This document shows, piece after piece, positions 46,390 to 58,883 of a stretch of 64,000 nucleotides of DNA. A model generated the notes under the pieces. The model was not told the origin of the DNA and did not search any database. It saw only the letters and a list, made by a program, of their open reading frames with translations. Source of the stretch: Haematobia irritans (taxonomy: Eukaryota > Arthropoda > Insecta > Diptera > Muscidae); assembly GCF_050003625.1 (NCBI RefSeq), contig NC_134400.1:224046085-224110084 (forward strand), given 5' to 3'. The position numbers and the translations under genes were made by a program. Each line of letters opens with the position of its first letter. The stretch's first letter is position 1.

Positions 46390-46545
46390 GCAATATGGGG
46401 TCTATATGGCCGCGTTACAATACCATCCGATCTATATCCATAACAGCTACTTGTGCCAAGTTTCAAGTCGATAGTCCGGAAGTTATAGTGATTTCAACAT
46501 ACGGACGGATGGACAGAATTTCATTATAACCAAGCCGTTAAGAAC
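46390..46545 (+). mobile_element. Family 2 element fragment
   Basis: GGGGTCTATATGGCC, CAATACCATCCGATCTATATCC, ACTTGTGCCAAGTTTCAAG and ACGGACGGATGGACAGAAT match the last unit and GACGGAC block of family 2. It ends directly at the head of the next copy. Confidence 0.7.
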
Positions 46546-46747
46546 AACAAGTATATACGGCCGTAAGTTCGGCCAGGCCGAAGCTTATGTACCCTCCACC
46601 ATGGATTGCGTAGAAACTTCTACTGAAGCCGATGGCAAGGTATCCTAAAACTTCCTAACAACGTAATATATACCACAAAGTCCATACGTGGTATATATTA
46701 AACTACAAAAGGGCCAATTAAATACGTATATAAGTAAGTTTAAAGTT

Positions 46748-47003
46748 TCTATAGAAATAAAATTTTGACAACATTGTGACAACATTTTCTATAGAAGTAA
46801 AATTTTGACCAAATTGTCTATAGAAATAAAATTTTGAGAAAAATTTCTATAGAAATAAAATTTTGACAAAATTTTCTATAGAAATAAAATTTTGTCAAAA
46901 TATTCTATAGAAATAAAATTTTGACAAAATTTTCCATAGAAATAAAATTTTGACAAATTTTTCTATAGAAATAACATTTTGACAATGTTTTCTATAAAAA
47001 AAT
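46748..47003 (+). repeat. 29-bp minisatellite in family 2 element
   Basis: About nine units of the same minisatellite as at 34335 and 39296. Confidence 0.88.
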
Positions 47004-47434
47004 TTGGTAGATTATTTTTGGCTCGAGTGGCAACCATGACTATGAACCGATATGGACCAATTTTTGTGTGATTGGAGATCGGCTATATATAACTATAGAC
47101 CGAAACTACACGCAAAAAAATAATTCTTTCCTCCCAAACGAAATTTTAGACAAACAAAGTACGTTTCTCATTTGCTTTTCGCTGTAAGGAAGTGTATTTG
47201 GAAGAAAAGTATATACTTTTTGTGATAAACGTTTATTCTTTTCCAGGATGTAAAAACAATTTTATAAATACAAACTCAAAAAACCAAAAAAACATTGTTT
47301 TCTTGCTAATTGCATTTTCCCTCACATCTTTCTCACATCCTCGAGGTTTTTTAGTTCTTAACACCTTTTCCTGTAATACCAACAATGTAGAAGAAATTAT
47401 AAGATTTTATACATTTTTAAAATTTTTTTACCAT

Positions 47435-47508
47435 TCGCCTGGACGGAGAATCGAACCGCGGACCATGCACTTTGTAAGCCAACACTCTAACCACTGAGCT
47501 ATGTACCT
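47435..47508 (-). tRNA. tRNA-like sequence (pseudogene)
   Basis: The minus strand reads GGTACATAGCTCAGTGGTTAG (a good A-box and D-arm), then GCGGTTCGATTCTCCG (B-box and T-arm). The acceptor ends do not pair well and the anticodon arm is weak, so I do not call an isotype. Confidence 0.55.
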
Positions 47509-47622
47509 GTTATGGTCATCAATAGATAATTATCCATATAAGTTATATTTATATAGCATAGCTTGCGGCGCCCACGAACCGAATAAACAAAGTTTATTTA
47601 ACAGAAAAAAACATATAGTTTG

Positions 47623-47692
47623 GCACCGTGGAGCAGTGGTTGCTACGTCCGACTTGCATGCCAAGTCGTGGGTTCGATCCCTGCTTCGACCA
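47623..47692 (+). tRNA. tRNA-like sequence (SINE-head type)
   Basis: GCACCGTGGAGCAGTGGTTG and CGTGGGTTCGATCCCTGC match the tRNA-like head of the SINE family (compare 21094-21150), with CTTGCATG in the anticodon region. The SINE body does not follow; a T-run does. Confidence 0.6.
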
Positions 47693-48862
47693 ACTTTTTT
47701 TTTTTGGTACATATATTCCAGATATGTTCGGAAGATTCCGAAAAAAAATGTTCAACATTACATTGTAGTATATTAAATTTTGAACAGTAAAATGTGTCTT
47801 ATTAAAGACCTAAAGCCTGAAAAGAACAGTGTTTGATATAAACGAAATGGACTGTGTTGTTGTTTCAAAAATAACTTTTTTTATTGAAAAAATAAACATT
47901 TTGTAACAAACGAATTTTTTTGGTGATAAAAGTTTAAAATTTTGGGAGCAACTCAAAAAACTCTAACAAAAGAAAAACGTTTTCGGTACACGTTTTCCAA
48001 ACGTTTTTTTTTTTCTTTGCGTGTATGGACCAATTTTGGCATGGTTATTAGCGGCCTTATACTAACACCACGTTGCAAATGTCAACCGGATCAGATGAAT
48101 TTTGCTCCTCCAAGAGGCTCCGGACATCAAATCTGGGGAACGGTTTATGTGGGGGCTATATATAATTATGGACCGATATGGAGCAATTCTTGCGTGGTTG
48201 TTAGAGACCACATTCTAACACCATGTTCCAAATTTCAACCGGAACGGATGAATTTTGCTTCTCCAAGAGGCTCCTGAGGACAAATCTGGGGATCGATTTA
48301 TATGGGGGCTATATATAATTATGGACCGATATGGACCAATTCTTGCATGGTTGGTAGAGACCATATACGAACACCACGTACCCAATTTCAACCGGATCGG
48401 ATGAAATTTGCTTCTCTTAGAACCTCCGCAAGCCAAATCGGGGGATCGGTTTATATGGGGGCTATATAATTATGAACCGATGTAGACCAATTTTTGCATG
48501 GTTGTTAGAGACCATATACTAACACCATGTACCAAATTTCAGCCGGATCGGAAGAAATGTGCTTCTCTTAGAGCAATCGCAAGCCAAATTTGGGGGTCCG
48601 TTTATATGGGGGCTATACGGAAAAGTGGACCGATATGGCCCATTTGCAATACCATCCGACCTACATCAATAACAACTACTTGTGCCAAGTTTCAAGTAGA
48701 TAGCTTTTTCCGTTCGGAAGTTAGCGTGATTTCAACAGACGGACGGACATGCTCAGAACGACCCAGAATATATATACTTTATGGGGTCTTAGAGCAATAT
48801 TTCGATGTGTTACAAACGGAATGACAAAGTTAATATACCCCCATCCTATGGTGGAGGGTATA

Positions 48863-48983
48863 AAAAAAAAAAACAGAGTACTCGTTTATCCAGAACATCA
48901 AAAAAAAATATCCAACACTGTCATCAGCTGTTTAAAAACAATCACAGAAAAGAGGTGAAATCTTGCACTTTTAACGTATGAAG
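48863..48983. other. Short unidentified spacer
   Basis: A-rich, no feature seen. Confidence 0.4.
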
Positions 48984-49216
48984 TGCACTAATAGAAAAAG
49001 TTTCGTTATATTAACGAAATGTGTCGTTAAAAGTCAGCCAATGAAACAAATTCGTTAATACAACGATTTTTTTCGTTAATATAACGAATTCTCTGCAAAT
49101 CAACGTAACGACGTTTCGTACTATTAACGAATATTTTCATTGTATTAATGAAAATGTTTCGTTATATCAATGAACGTTTTTCGTTGGTTGACTTCATGAA
49201 ATTTCTTTGTGTGTGC
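48984..49216. mobile_element. TTCGTTA-rich MITE, complete
   Basis: TGCACTAATAGAAAAAGTTTC on the left and GAAATTTCTTTGTGTGTGC on the right are inverted. The interior alternates TTCGTTATATTAACGAA-type palindromes. The left half recurs at 58884-58966 and the right half at 55192-55283. Confidence 0.7.
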
Positions 49217-51666
49217 TCAAATAGTAATAAACGACATATTTACTGCTGCGATTATTTATGACTCTCTACCACTTTGAATTTTATGTTTTTCCATAAATTA
49301 GTCACAATAAATTGCTATTGTGAATCGAAGAAGCGTCACGTTATCAAAATACAATCTGGCAACATCGGCGCGACCTGCACTGATGAGATGTTCTGGATAG
49401 AACACCAGTGCAACCATGTTCTGGATAGCCCATACAAATGTTGCATCCAGTGCTAAAAGAAAACAGCCCTAAAGTTATTCTTTATGGAATTCAAGTGTGA
49501 TAGAGTTATTTGGCTAGAAAACACATGTGATTACACTATTTACACCCAAACATATGAAACAAACAAGCGTTTTCGTCCGTGTGCATGGATTAAATGTTTT
49601 ATCTTAAAAGAAGGCAACATATACGTTTTTTAGAATATCCCATTAGTGTAAATTTCAGGTTTGTTTGTTTTTTTTTTTAACCTTTCGTACCGCTCTCGTT
49701 CCTGGTATTACATGTGATTAACAAGTAATTGGAATTGGGTTTAAATTTAATTTGAATTTTCAACACCGTATCTCTTTGTACCGATTGACTTAATCCTAAT
49801 CGGTTATTTCGCCAACAAATGCCATCTTACCTTAAATGGTTACCCTTTTAATCCATTTAGAAATCGCTGAATCCATTCAACACGTTGTTCTTTTTTTCGG
49901 TTTACATCTCGCCTTCATAGATCAGTGTTACATTATCTTGGCACGTTCTACTGTTCTATTCTTGGCTTAAGCATTTGGCAGCTTAAGAACGGCTTTTTCT
50001 TTGACTTAAAGTGAAACAAAAACTGTATGTGACAATTGAGCTTTTAAATTTTGCTTCAGAGGTTCCCTTGGCTTTTGAGAGTATCATCAGTACCTGATCA
50101 CCATCGTCACCATCATCTCGAACTCTAAGCTATGATGGTTCTTGGGATTTAATGAATGAATGAAATTGGTTGCTGGGCTAGGCGACTATGGTATGGGAGT
50201 CCCATATTTTACCTCGAGACTAGAAACGACTTGTAAATGGGACTTGGGGTGAAGCTTCCATCCGAGATGAAGTCTTCCAAAGTGCAAATAAAATGTTATT
50301 GTCATTTGTAACTGATGCCGATGCTGCTGCCGCTGCTTCGTGTCATCTTTGCCTTTTCCGTTTCTTGTCGGCTGTGATGATTGCAGATGTGTGTCTGTGG
50401 CGGATGTTTCAGAGGAAGTTTGAATTTATGGTTGAAGGCAAGGTTTTTGGAATGGGTCGATTATATTCTTTGCCTTGTTTCCAATGAATGTGAATTTGTT
50501 TTTTCGCCCGTTGTAATCATGTGTAAGTGCTCGCGTCTGTGTGTGTGTATGCGATTGACATGATCGTGATTTACACCAATTCCACTTAGGTTTTTTTGTT
50601 TGCCGCCTTGTTTTAGGGTGCGTAAAAGAGGCACCTACTAAAGAATCATTTGAAGTTGAAGTTTTTAATATTTCGTGCCAAAAGAATGGGGATTTTTTTT
50701 TCTGGGATCGTTTTGAATTGGGGTTTTGGCATAAGCATTGTCTTTACACTGCAGACACGTCCCACGCTTATTTAAGTTTTTTGGTTTTGTTTTTCAATTT
50801 AACCCACACCTGCATTCAGGTCTTTCGAATAAGTTTGGAATTTTACAAAAATATTTTGATTAAACGGCTTCATAGATTGGATAAGATAGAAGGGTATTGT
50901 AATTGTCACGGGCGACTTAATTTATACTCATCTCGAGAACGAATCCATAAAGTGGTGCTCCAATTTCAAATTTTATTCTAACTCTACGCTAATGGAAAAA
51001 CATTCTCATATTTGGTTAGCTTGCATTTAACTGGCTAGACCAACACCTGTAATATATCTCATTACACAATTTAAACTATGGACCCTAATTCCGTGCTTTA
51101 TACAATTTGTATATATGTATATGTAGTGGAATGTAGACTTGGTTCAATTCTAAACCGAAAGTCGTTTGTATTCCATTTCTTCCGCTAACACTATGAAATT
51201 GTCACTTTAGGTTTGACCTACAGTCAAACTCAAAGCAGCCATTGAATGACTGGAGTAGTTTACTGTCATTTGATGTCTTTGTTCAATTGGGGAGCCATTA
51301 TTGTGATAACGCAAATGAAATTGTCGCAGCAATTAAGTGGAAATTTATTGTTAACTGCTTTTTGCGTACTGCACACTTTGGGATATGCAGAATGTGCGTT
51401 TATTCTATTTACTTTTTCCAACCCTTTGGTTAGTGTCACATTACGGTTAGCTAATTTGAAGGTATGTTTTTCATAATCAGCCAGAGTGAAAAAGAAGAAA
51501 TAATACTGTAAAGATGTTATTCTTCTAGAAACAAAACCCATGAAAGAAGAAACAAAAAAACGAAAAATTCTATCTTACAAAAGGAACAAAATGAATACAA
51601 ATTGTACTTTATTTTATAACAATTTAATATATATTTTTTTATAAACAAAATAACTGAAGGAATCGA
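49217..51666. other. Repeat-poor sequence, no gene recognised
   Basis: A small CAAACATATGAAAC scrap at 49543-49583 resembles an end of the CAAACATAT-rich MITEs. Otherwise no repeats are shared. The overlapping frames at 50293-50563 and 51242-51541 show no domain. Confidence 0.4.
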
Positions 51667-53020
51667 AACAAGTATATACGGCCGTAAGTTCGGCCCGGCC
51701 GAATCTTATGTACCCTCCACCATGGATTGCGTAGAAACTTCTACGAAAGACTGTCATTCACAATCGAATTACTTGGGTTGTGGTATCTTAAAACTTCTTA
51801 AAATCGTTTTTTAAATTGTGAGTTAGTCCATACGTGGTATATATTAGACAAAAAGGTATGTAAGTCTACAAATAATTACGAATCGATATGGACTTTTTGC
51901 ACGGTACGTAGAGAGCCAGAATTGAAATACGGGGGTCGCTTATATGGGGGCTATATAGAATTATGCACTTTATATGGACCAATTTTTGTGTGATTGGGGA
52001 TCGATTTATCTGAGGGCTATATATAACTCTAGACCGATATGGACCTAGTTAGCCATGATTGTTACTAGCACTATGTACCAAATTTCAACTCACTCGGATG
52101 AAATTTGCTCCTCTAAGAGGCTCCAAAACCAAATCTCGGGATCGGATTATATGGGGACTATATATAATTATGGACTAATATGAACCAATTCCTGCATGGT
52201 TGTTGGATACCATATACTAACATCACGTACCAAATTTCAACCGAATCGGAAGAATTTTGCTCTTCCAAAGGGCTCCGGAGGTCAAATCTGGGGATCGGTT
52301 TATATGGGGGCTATATATAATTATGGACCGATTTCGACCAATTTTTGCATGGGTATTTGAGACCATATACTAACACCACGTACCAAATTTCAACTGAATC
52401 AGATGAATTTTAGTCTTCCAAGAGGCTCCGGAGGTCAAATCTGGTGATCGGTTTATATGGGGGCTATATATAATTATGAACCGATATGGACCAATTTTTG
52501 CATGGTTGTTAGAGATCATATGCTGACACCATGTACCAAATTTCAGTCGGATCGGATGAAATTTGCTTCTCTTAGAGTCTCCACTAGCCAAATCGGGGGA
52601 TCGGTTTATATGGGGGCTATATATAATTATGAACCGATATGGACCAATTTTTGCATAGTTGTTAGAAATCATATGCTGACACCATGTACCAAATTTCAGC
52701 CGGATCGGATGAAATTTGCTTCTCTTAGAGGGCCTGCAAGCCAAATTTGGGATTCCGTTTATATGGGGGCTATACATAAAAGTGGACCGATATGGCCCAT
52801 TTGCAATACCGTCCGACCTACATCAATAACAACTACTTGTGTCAAGTTTCAAGTTCGGAAGTTAGCGTGATTTCAACAGGCGGACGGACGGACGGACATG
52901 CTCAGATCGACTCAGAATTTCACCACGACCCAGAATATATATACTTTATGAGCAATATTTCGATGTGTTACAAACGGAATGACAAAGTTAATATACCCCC
53001 ATCCTATGGTGTAGGGTATA
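51667..53020 (+). mobile_element. 153-bp-unit element, family 2, complete copy without minisatellite
   Basis: AACAAGTATATACGGCCGTA, hairpin TTCGGCCCGGCCGAA and TGTACCCTCCACCATGG open it. Six or so units follow, then GACGGACGGACGGACATGC and CCTATGGTGTAGGGTATA. The hairpin keeps its 7-bp stem although the central base changed. It lacks the 29-bp array found in three other copies. Frames of 135-137 codons on both strands are repeat by-products. Confidence 0.88.
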
Positions 53021-53138
53021 AAAATGTGGCAGGAATATGTAGCAATGCTAGTAACACAAGGCAAATCAATAAGTACATTTATCCATTGAGATCCCTAAAA
53101 TTATATGCTAATGTTAATCGTTAATAACTTTTAAAATA

Positions 53139-53509
53139 TACACTGAAAAAATATTGTCGTGAGGCCAAAGATTGCATGTCCTTAAAATACGACTCCGAAT
53201 TATGCTCAGCATATAAGACGCATTTCTCTGATATAAAGTTTTTTTGTCTTGTCCAAAAATCGACAAACTTTTCAATGAAGCCGTTTTGTGCTTATAGTGA
53301 AGTGATTCGAGTTAAAATTGGGCATCCTAAAATGAAAGAAAGTTTTATTTGACTAAGGTCAACTTGTCTATAATAATTCTTCAAATTTAATGAAATCGTC
53401 TTTCAATTTGTTGATTTTTTGTATCTTTATTACAAAACAAATAGGAGACTTTTGCAACAATTTATTTTAATAAAATCTTTGGAACCGGGCATGCTTTTTT
53501 CAGCGTGTG
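53139..53509 (-). mobile_element. CACTG-type MITE, complete but short
   Basis: TACACTGAAAAAATATTGTCG and GGGCATGCTTTTTTCAGCGTG are inverted. The interior matches 37472-38133 with a deletion of about 290 bp near the right end. Confidence 0.75.
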
Positions 53510-54556
53510 AAACAAGGATGATACATTTTGAAAAAAATAAATTTAATTTTTTCGCAGATGTTAAAGGTCATTTACGAGTAATTTAAAAAAAAATTCCGAG
53601 TGGAGGCCACTAATCTAAAAATCTGTCAACAACAATAGCAAAATATTATTATTTCTGAATCTATGGAGAGTCTTTTTCCTCTCCTTTTATAAGTTTTTGG
53701 AGTTCTTGGGAAAAGAAAGATAAGAGAATTTAGCAAATCGAAAAAAATTTACATGTTAAATTAAGAAAATTATGTTTAATTAATCTGAGGGAATATAAAT
53801 TAAAATAATTAATAATTCTACCTTGGGGTCCATGTTGTAACTACTTTACTAATATTTCGGATACATCTTTGTTGGTCAGTCGTCTTCAGGATATCCGTAA
53901 AGACACACAGAACTTTACGGAATAAAACACACAAATTTGTATCTCTATTTCTCTCTCGAGTAAAATATTAATGAATTTGGTCCATATCTGTCCATAAATT
54001 TGGTCTATATCTGTCCATAAAGCTCGATTAATAATTGTATAATTAGATATAATGCATTTGGACGTCAGTTGCCTGTTTCGGTATCAGGCTAACATGTAAT
54101 AGAATTTGGTTTTGATTTGCATTATTTTATAATCTAATGCACTACAATATGATCAAGATCTGGTGTGAGCATTTGTCAACTTATAGATGATCGGGAACTA
54201 GTTGAGATGAGATGAAGGTGATCGGTAGCTGGTCGGAATTCGTTGATAACAACATGATGAGCTTTTGTTGTTGTTCGATATCTTTGGTTCGTTGTTGATG
54301 GGAAATTGATACTGATCTGATAATCGGTAGTTTATTCAATCATTCGGTTCCTCGGGTCGTTGGTGATCGATTCCTTGATAAGAACGTCGTTTCGCTTATG
54401 ATGGCTAGTTGATGGGTCGTTGACGTTCAGAAACCTGTGTACTCCTCAATTAGTATTTGATCGAGAACTTCTAATGGAATTTTCGTGTTACTGCAATTGA
54501 TTCTTGTTATTGTCTATTGATCTGGCCTCTGACTGGATTCAGTATCGGCAGTAATA
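53510..54556. other. Unidentified sequence
   Basis: A direct duplication of TTTGGTCCATATCTGTCCAT occurs at about 53976 and 53999. The rest shows no shared repeat and no domain. Confidence 0.4.
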
Positions 54557-55111
54557 TCCCAGCAAAAAAATTTGGAAGTTCTTCCAAATGCACAACTTTA
54601 AAAGCACTTCCAGAAGATGCACTCCCAATGATGTTCTTTATTTTAACTACCCAGGAAGTTCTTTTAATTCAATTTTTTATAACTTGGTTTTTTCATATTT
54701 TTAATGGGTAATTTTAACTTTTTTTGTTTCAAATACGTTAAAAACGGAGTAAGAATGGTACAAATCGTTTAAATTTTGTAGAAAAAATGCAAAATCGAAT
54801 CTGAAAAAATTGTGAATTTTTGAAAATATTTGAGGTCCAACGTTTCCGACAATCGTTAGAATCCATTAGAAATTATAAAAAAAGGTTAAAAGATTATTTA
54901 TTTGACAAAATATCACAGAAAATATCTCAAAATATTGAATTCGGATCACACCTAAAGAAGTGATGCAAATTCAGTGCAACGGCTGTTGAATTGGAGGACT
55001 TCCTTCCTATGACAAACCCATGTTAAATTCATCGCTTCTGCGTCAAATTTGCACCACTTCGGGATCCAAACAGAACAATTTCGTCACTTGGCGACGCTTT
55101 TTTTGCTGGGA
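54557..55111. mobile_element. CCCAGCAAAAAA-ended MITE
   Basis: TCCCAGCAAAAAAATTTGG on the left and GCTTTTTTTGCTGGGA on the right are perfect inverses over 14 bp. The interior is AT-rich. Frames at 54517-54711 and 55029-55211 lie across its ends and are not genes. Superfamily not assigned. Confidence 0.65.
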
Positions 55112-55191
55112 TGGTAGTCGCATCTGTTTCCGTAGTAACTTCGGAAAAAACTTGTAAAAAAAAACTTCCAAATGAAAAAAAAAAAACTGTT

Positions 55192-55283
55192 GATATAACG
55201 AATATTTTCATTGTTTTAATGAAAACGTTTCGTGATATTAATGAAAATTTCTCGTTGGCTCCATGTTAATATTTTTGTGTGTT
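55192..55283. mobile_element. TTCGTTA-rich MITE, right half
   Basis: AACGAATATTTTCATTG, TTAATGAAAACGTTTCGTG, TCGTTGGCTCCATG and TTTTTGTGTGTTG match 49130-49216. Confidence 0.6.
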
Positions 55284-57077
55284 GTAAATTACAGTCGGTT
55301 TTCGTATTTCTGACGACCACTCATGCAAGATTTTCTACAGGGGAACTGTAGATCCAAAGATCTCAGTGATCGAACTGCAGGCACGAGTGCAGTGGTGGAA
55401 CTGTAAGCCGCAGTGATCACAGTTGTGGTACTGTAGACCAGAAGGTCCCAGTGGTAGCATGTATTAAACATGCTAACATACGGAAAGAAAATCTTTCCAC
55501 GTGATGGTACAAAATATTTCACTCTCGTACTCATCATATCTGCGATTTGGTTAATATTAAATGATCAGCAATTATTTTGTCTCTTAGTTGTTGTTTGTCA
55601 TTATTCACCTAACTATACATACTTATTTAGAGTCCTTCTTGGATTTTATGACTTAGCAAGATCCTAAAACAGAAAGAATTTCAACTAAGAACTTTACGTT
55701 GCCCCATAACGTCCTTTAAAGCCAAAACTTCCTACACCATGACTGGAAACCAGACCGAGTGTATTAGCAAAACACCAAGAAATCAACTGGAGTTGAATCA
55801 AATGCAACATTGCGTTGCGTACAAATGCTCAACGGACGATATCATAAAGAGGACTTAAAATGTAACGACTCAAACAGACGTCTACAAGCAGTGGGGGTGG
55901 GGTTGTGGAGGTATAGAAACTATTGTCGTCCACATTTGCGGTTCAATAACCCATAAAAAGCTCATTAATTATGCACGTATCTATTTGACATGACGCACCG
56001 ACCGTACCACTCAATTCTCTGGCGTTTCGTTACGCTTCCCCACAGTTACAGTGGCTGATCCTCTGACTGTTGTATTCACATGCTAGCGCTTAGTGCCCCC
56101 AACGGAGTAATAGTGCATGTCACATGGCAGGGAAAGTGTACTGGGATAATGGAACGAGGGGACCCTATTTCTTAACTCGAATTTTCTTTTGCGCACATTT
56201 TTATTTCCTTATCGCGTTTCTTTGTGGCCACCACAAATAGGGGTGGTTGTCACTGACGTTGACGTATAAAAAAAACCATTCAGACATAAAGTCAAATTCT
56301 TGCCTAGGCCTTTTGTGGCTGAATTACTAGACCTTATATGCTGCAAGGTGTAACGCTTTGCTCTAACTACCACCACCAGCAGCAGTAGCAAAAGCAACAG
56401 TGTTAGGAGTTGTTTGGTGGTTCTCTTAGCCATTGGTTGATACGGTTGTGTGTTTTGGCAGTCCAAAGCTCAAAGGTGATTCCACCACATGTCGTTGAGC
56501 CATTCCCTCCTCGTCGATTCGAACATGTTTCTCGTTCAACACCTCATGTCTGAGTTTAGTTTTCGTTACAGTTATGGATTATTTTCAGGTTTTCTTATAC
56601 CCTCCTTCATTGCCACCACTCCGCTCCTCCGATTCAATGCTTCAGAAAAGAAAAAAAAAAAACAACGATAATTAATTAATCGTAAATTACACCGGCATAA
56701 AATACTTGACATACATTTCCACCCTAGCTTGTGAACGCGTCGTTTTTTCGCTACCACTTTTCATATCTCTGGGTCGGTTCGATTGCTTCTATTTTGCGTT
56801 GGATTCTCGGTTTTTTAGAACATGACTTCTCAAACCACCTTCAATGCCTTGACTTGAAAGCGAAAGTGGAATTCTTTTTTTTCTGGTTTTTATTTCACAA
56901 GCAGAAACATAAATTAGCGAATTTATCAATGTTCGTGGTTTTGGCGGTTATTGCCATTGACATTAAAAATGTGACAAACACGATGTTGTAACAATGTCAG
57001 TTGTTGGGGACATAGATGTCAGGATATCATACGAACGCACATTCACATAAATATTACAAAATAATGTTTTATCATAA
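55284..57077. other. Repeat-poor sequence, no gene recognised
   Basis: CAG/CCA-rich simple sequence at 56368-56402 gives apparent polar runs in the minus frame at 56209-56466, which has a hydrophobic stretch (LLTLLLLLLLLVVVV) near residues 20-34. That could look like a signal peptide, but the leucines come from low-complexity DNA and no domain follows. Confidence 0.4.
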
Positions 57078-58525
57078 AACAAGTAAGGAAAGTCTAAGGT
57101 CGGGCGGGGCCGACTGTATTATACCCTGCACCACTTTGTAGATCTAAATTTTCGATACCATATCACATCCGTGTTGGGGGCTATATATAAAGGTTTGTCC
57201 AAATACATACAATTAAATATCACTCGATCTAAACAGAATTTGATAGACTTCTACAAAATCTATAGACTCAAAATTTAAGTCGGCTAATGCATTAGGGTGG
57301 AACACAATGTTAGTATAAAATTATGGGGAACATTTAAATCTGAAGCAATTTTAAGGAAACTTCGCAAAAGTTTATTTATGATTTATCGCTCGATATATAG
57401 GTATTAGAAGTTTAGGAAAATTAGAGTAATTTTTACAACTTTTCGACTTAGCAGTGGTGATTTTACAAGGAAAATGTTGGTATTTTCACCATTTTTGTCG
57501 AAATCAGAAAAACATATATATGGGAGCTATATCTAAATTTTAACCGATTTCAACCAAATTTGGCACGCATAGCTACAATGCAAATTCTACTAAATCGGAG
57601 TTAAAAATTGGCCCCTGTGGCCATATGAGTGTAAATCGGGCGAAAGCTATATATGGGAGATATATCTAAATCTGAACCGATTTCAACCAAATTTGGCACG
57701 CATAGCAACAATACTAATTCTACTCCCTGTGCAAAATTTCAACTAAATCGGAGTAAAAGATTGGCCACTGTGGTCATATGAGTGTAAATCGGGCGAACGA
57801 TATATATGGGAGCTATATCTAAATCTGAACCGATTTCAACAAAATTTGGCACGCATAGCTATAATGCCAATTCTACTCCCTGTGCAAAATTTCAATTAAA
57901 TCGGAGTGTAAATCGGTCGAACGATATATATGGGAGATATATCTAAATCTGAACCGATTTCAATAAAATTTGGTACACTTGACTACACTACTAATTGTAC
58001 TCCCTGTGCAAAATTTCAACCAAATTGGGGTAAAACTCTGGCTTCTGGGACCGTATTAGTCCATATCGGGCGAAAGATATATATGGGAGCTATATCTAAA
58101 TCTGAACCGATTTCAATAAAATTTGGCACACTTGACTATAGTACTAATTGTTCTTCTTGTGCAAAATTTTAACCAAATTAGGATAAAACTCTGGCTTCTG
58201 GGGCCATATAAGTCCATATCGGGCGAATTATATATATGGGAGCTATATCTAAATCTGAACCGATTTCTTCCAAAATCAATAGGGATCTATTCTGAGCCAA
58301 AACACATACTTGTGCCACATTTGAAGTCGATTGCACTAAAACTGCGACCTAGATTTTGATTACAAAAATGTGTTCACCGACAGACGGACATGGTTATATC
58401 GACTCAGAAGCCCACCCTGAGCATTTTTGCCAAAGACACCATGTGTCTATCTCGTCTCCTTCTGGGTGTTGCAAACATATGCACTAACTTATAATACCCT
58501 GTTCCACAGTGTGGCGCAGGGTATA
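57078..58525 (+). mobile_element. 153-bp-unit element, family 1, complete copy
   Basis: AACAAGTAAGGAAAGTCTAAG, hairpin GTCGGGCGGGGCCGAC and TTATACCCTGCACCAC open it. Units start at matching TGGGAG points 57521, 57654, 57807, 57931, 58084 and 58237; three of the five intervals are exactly 153 bp. A CAGACGGACATGG block precedes the end hairpin AATACCCTGTTCCAC-AGT-GTGGCGCAGGGTATA. The last arm is the inverse of the head motif (15 of 16 bases). Frames of 78-80 codons are repeat by-products. Confidence 0.88.
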
Positions 58526-58883
58526 AAAATGATATGATATGACGCAAAAACCATGAAACTCACTACTGAATTCGGTAAGACCATACCTCGCATAGTCTAT
58601 TTGGAGAAAAATCTCTCAATATCTAAGATTGAACTAAGAAATCCCACATGTCCATATTTTGGAACTTCAAAATGTCATGATTTCAATTCTCTAAAAATAA
58701 AATCTGAAAAACGATGAGTTCGAACGAAGCCAACTACGTAATACCTTAAATCAAACCTACACAAGAGAATGACAAAAAACATATCACTGTCGTGTAGATC
58801 ATTCTGGTAAGAGATACGGTACTAATATCAGCCAGATTAGGCTCTGGTTTCTGTTTTTTCCGATGGAAGCGGGACTGTTGGGA
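58526..58883. other. Unidentified spacer
   Basis: No repeats, RNA or protein features recognised. Confidence 0.4.

Larger units (their letters stand above)
47107..48025. mobile_element. TIR element with two divergent tRNA-like segments
   Basis: Left TACACGCAAAAAAATAATTC and right TTTTTTTCTTTGCGTGTA are inverted. The left interior (TTTCCTCCCAAACGAAATTTT, AGACAAACAAAGT) is shared with 39173 and 44343. Inside, tRNA-like stretches point outward: minus strand 47435-47508 and plus strand 47623-47692. It sits as an insertion in a family 2 element. No protein is recognised; frames of 101 and 91 codons run through the tRNA-like parts. Confidence 0.75.
46546..48862 (+). mobile_element. 153-bp-unit element, family 2, split by a 919-bp insertion
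   Basis: The head AACAAGTATATACGGCCGTA with hairpin TTCGGCCAGGCCGAA and TGTACCCTCCACCATGG is intact. A 29-bp minisatellite follows at 46748-47003, then the first unit is interrupted at 47107. The unit resumes at 48026 (TGGACCAATTTTGGCATGG) and runs through four more units, GACGGACGGACATGC, and the end hairpin CCTATGGTGGAGGGTATA. The point of interruption is clear from the uninterrupted copy at 39686-39700. Confidence 0.87.

Noticed and set aside
47623..47692. A functional tRNA gene
   Set aside because: A- and B-boxes are good, but the acceptor arm fails to pair and the sequence equals the SINE head inside a mobile element.
56209..56466. A possible secreted protein with a hydrophobic leucine run near the N-terminus
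   Set aside because: The leucines come from CAG/CCA simple sequence; no cleavage-site pattern, no domain, no neighbouring gene evidence.
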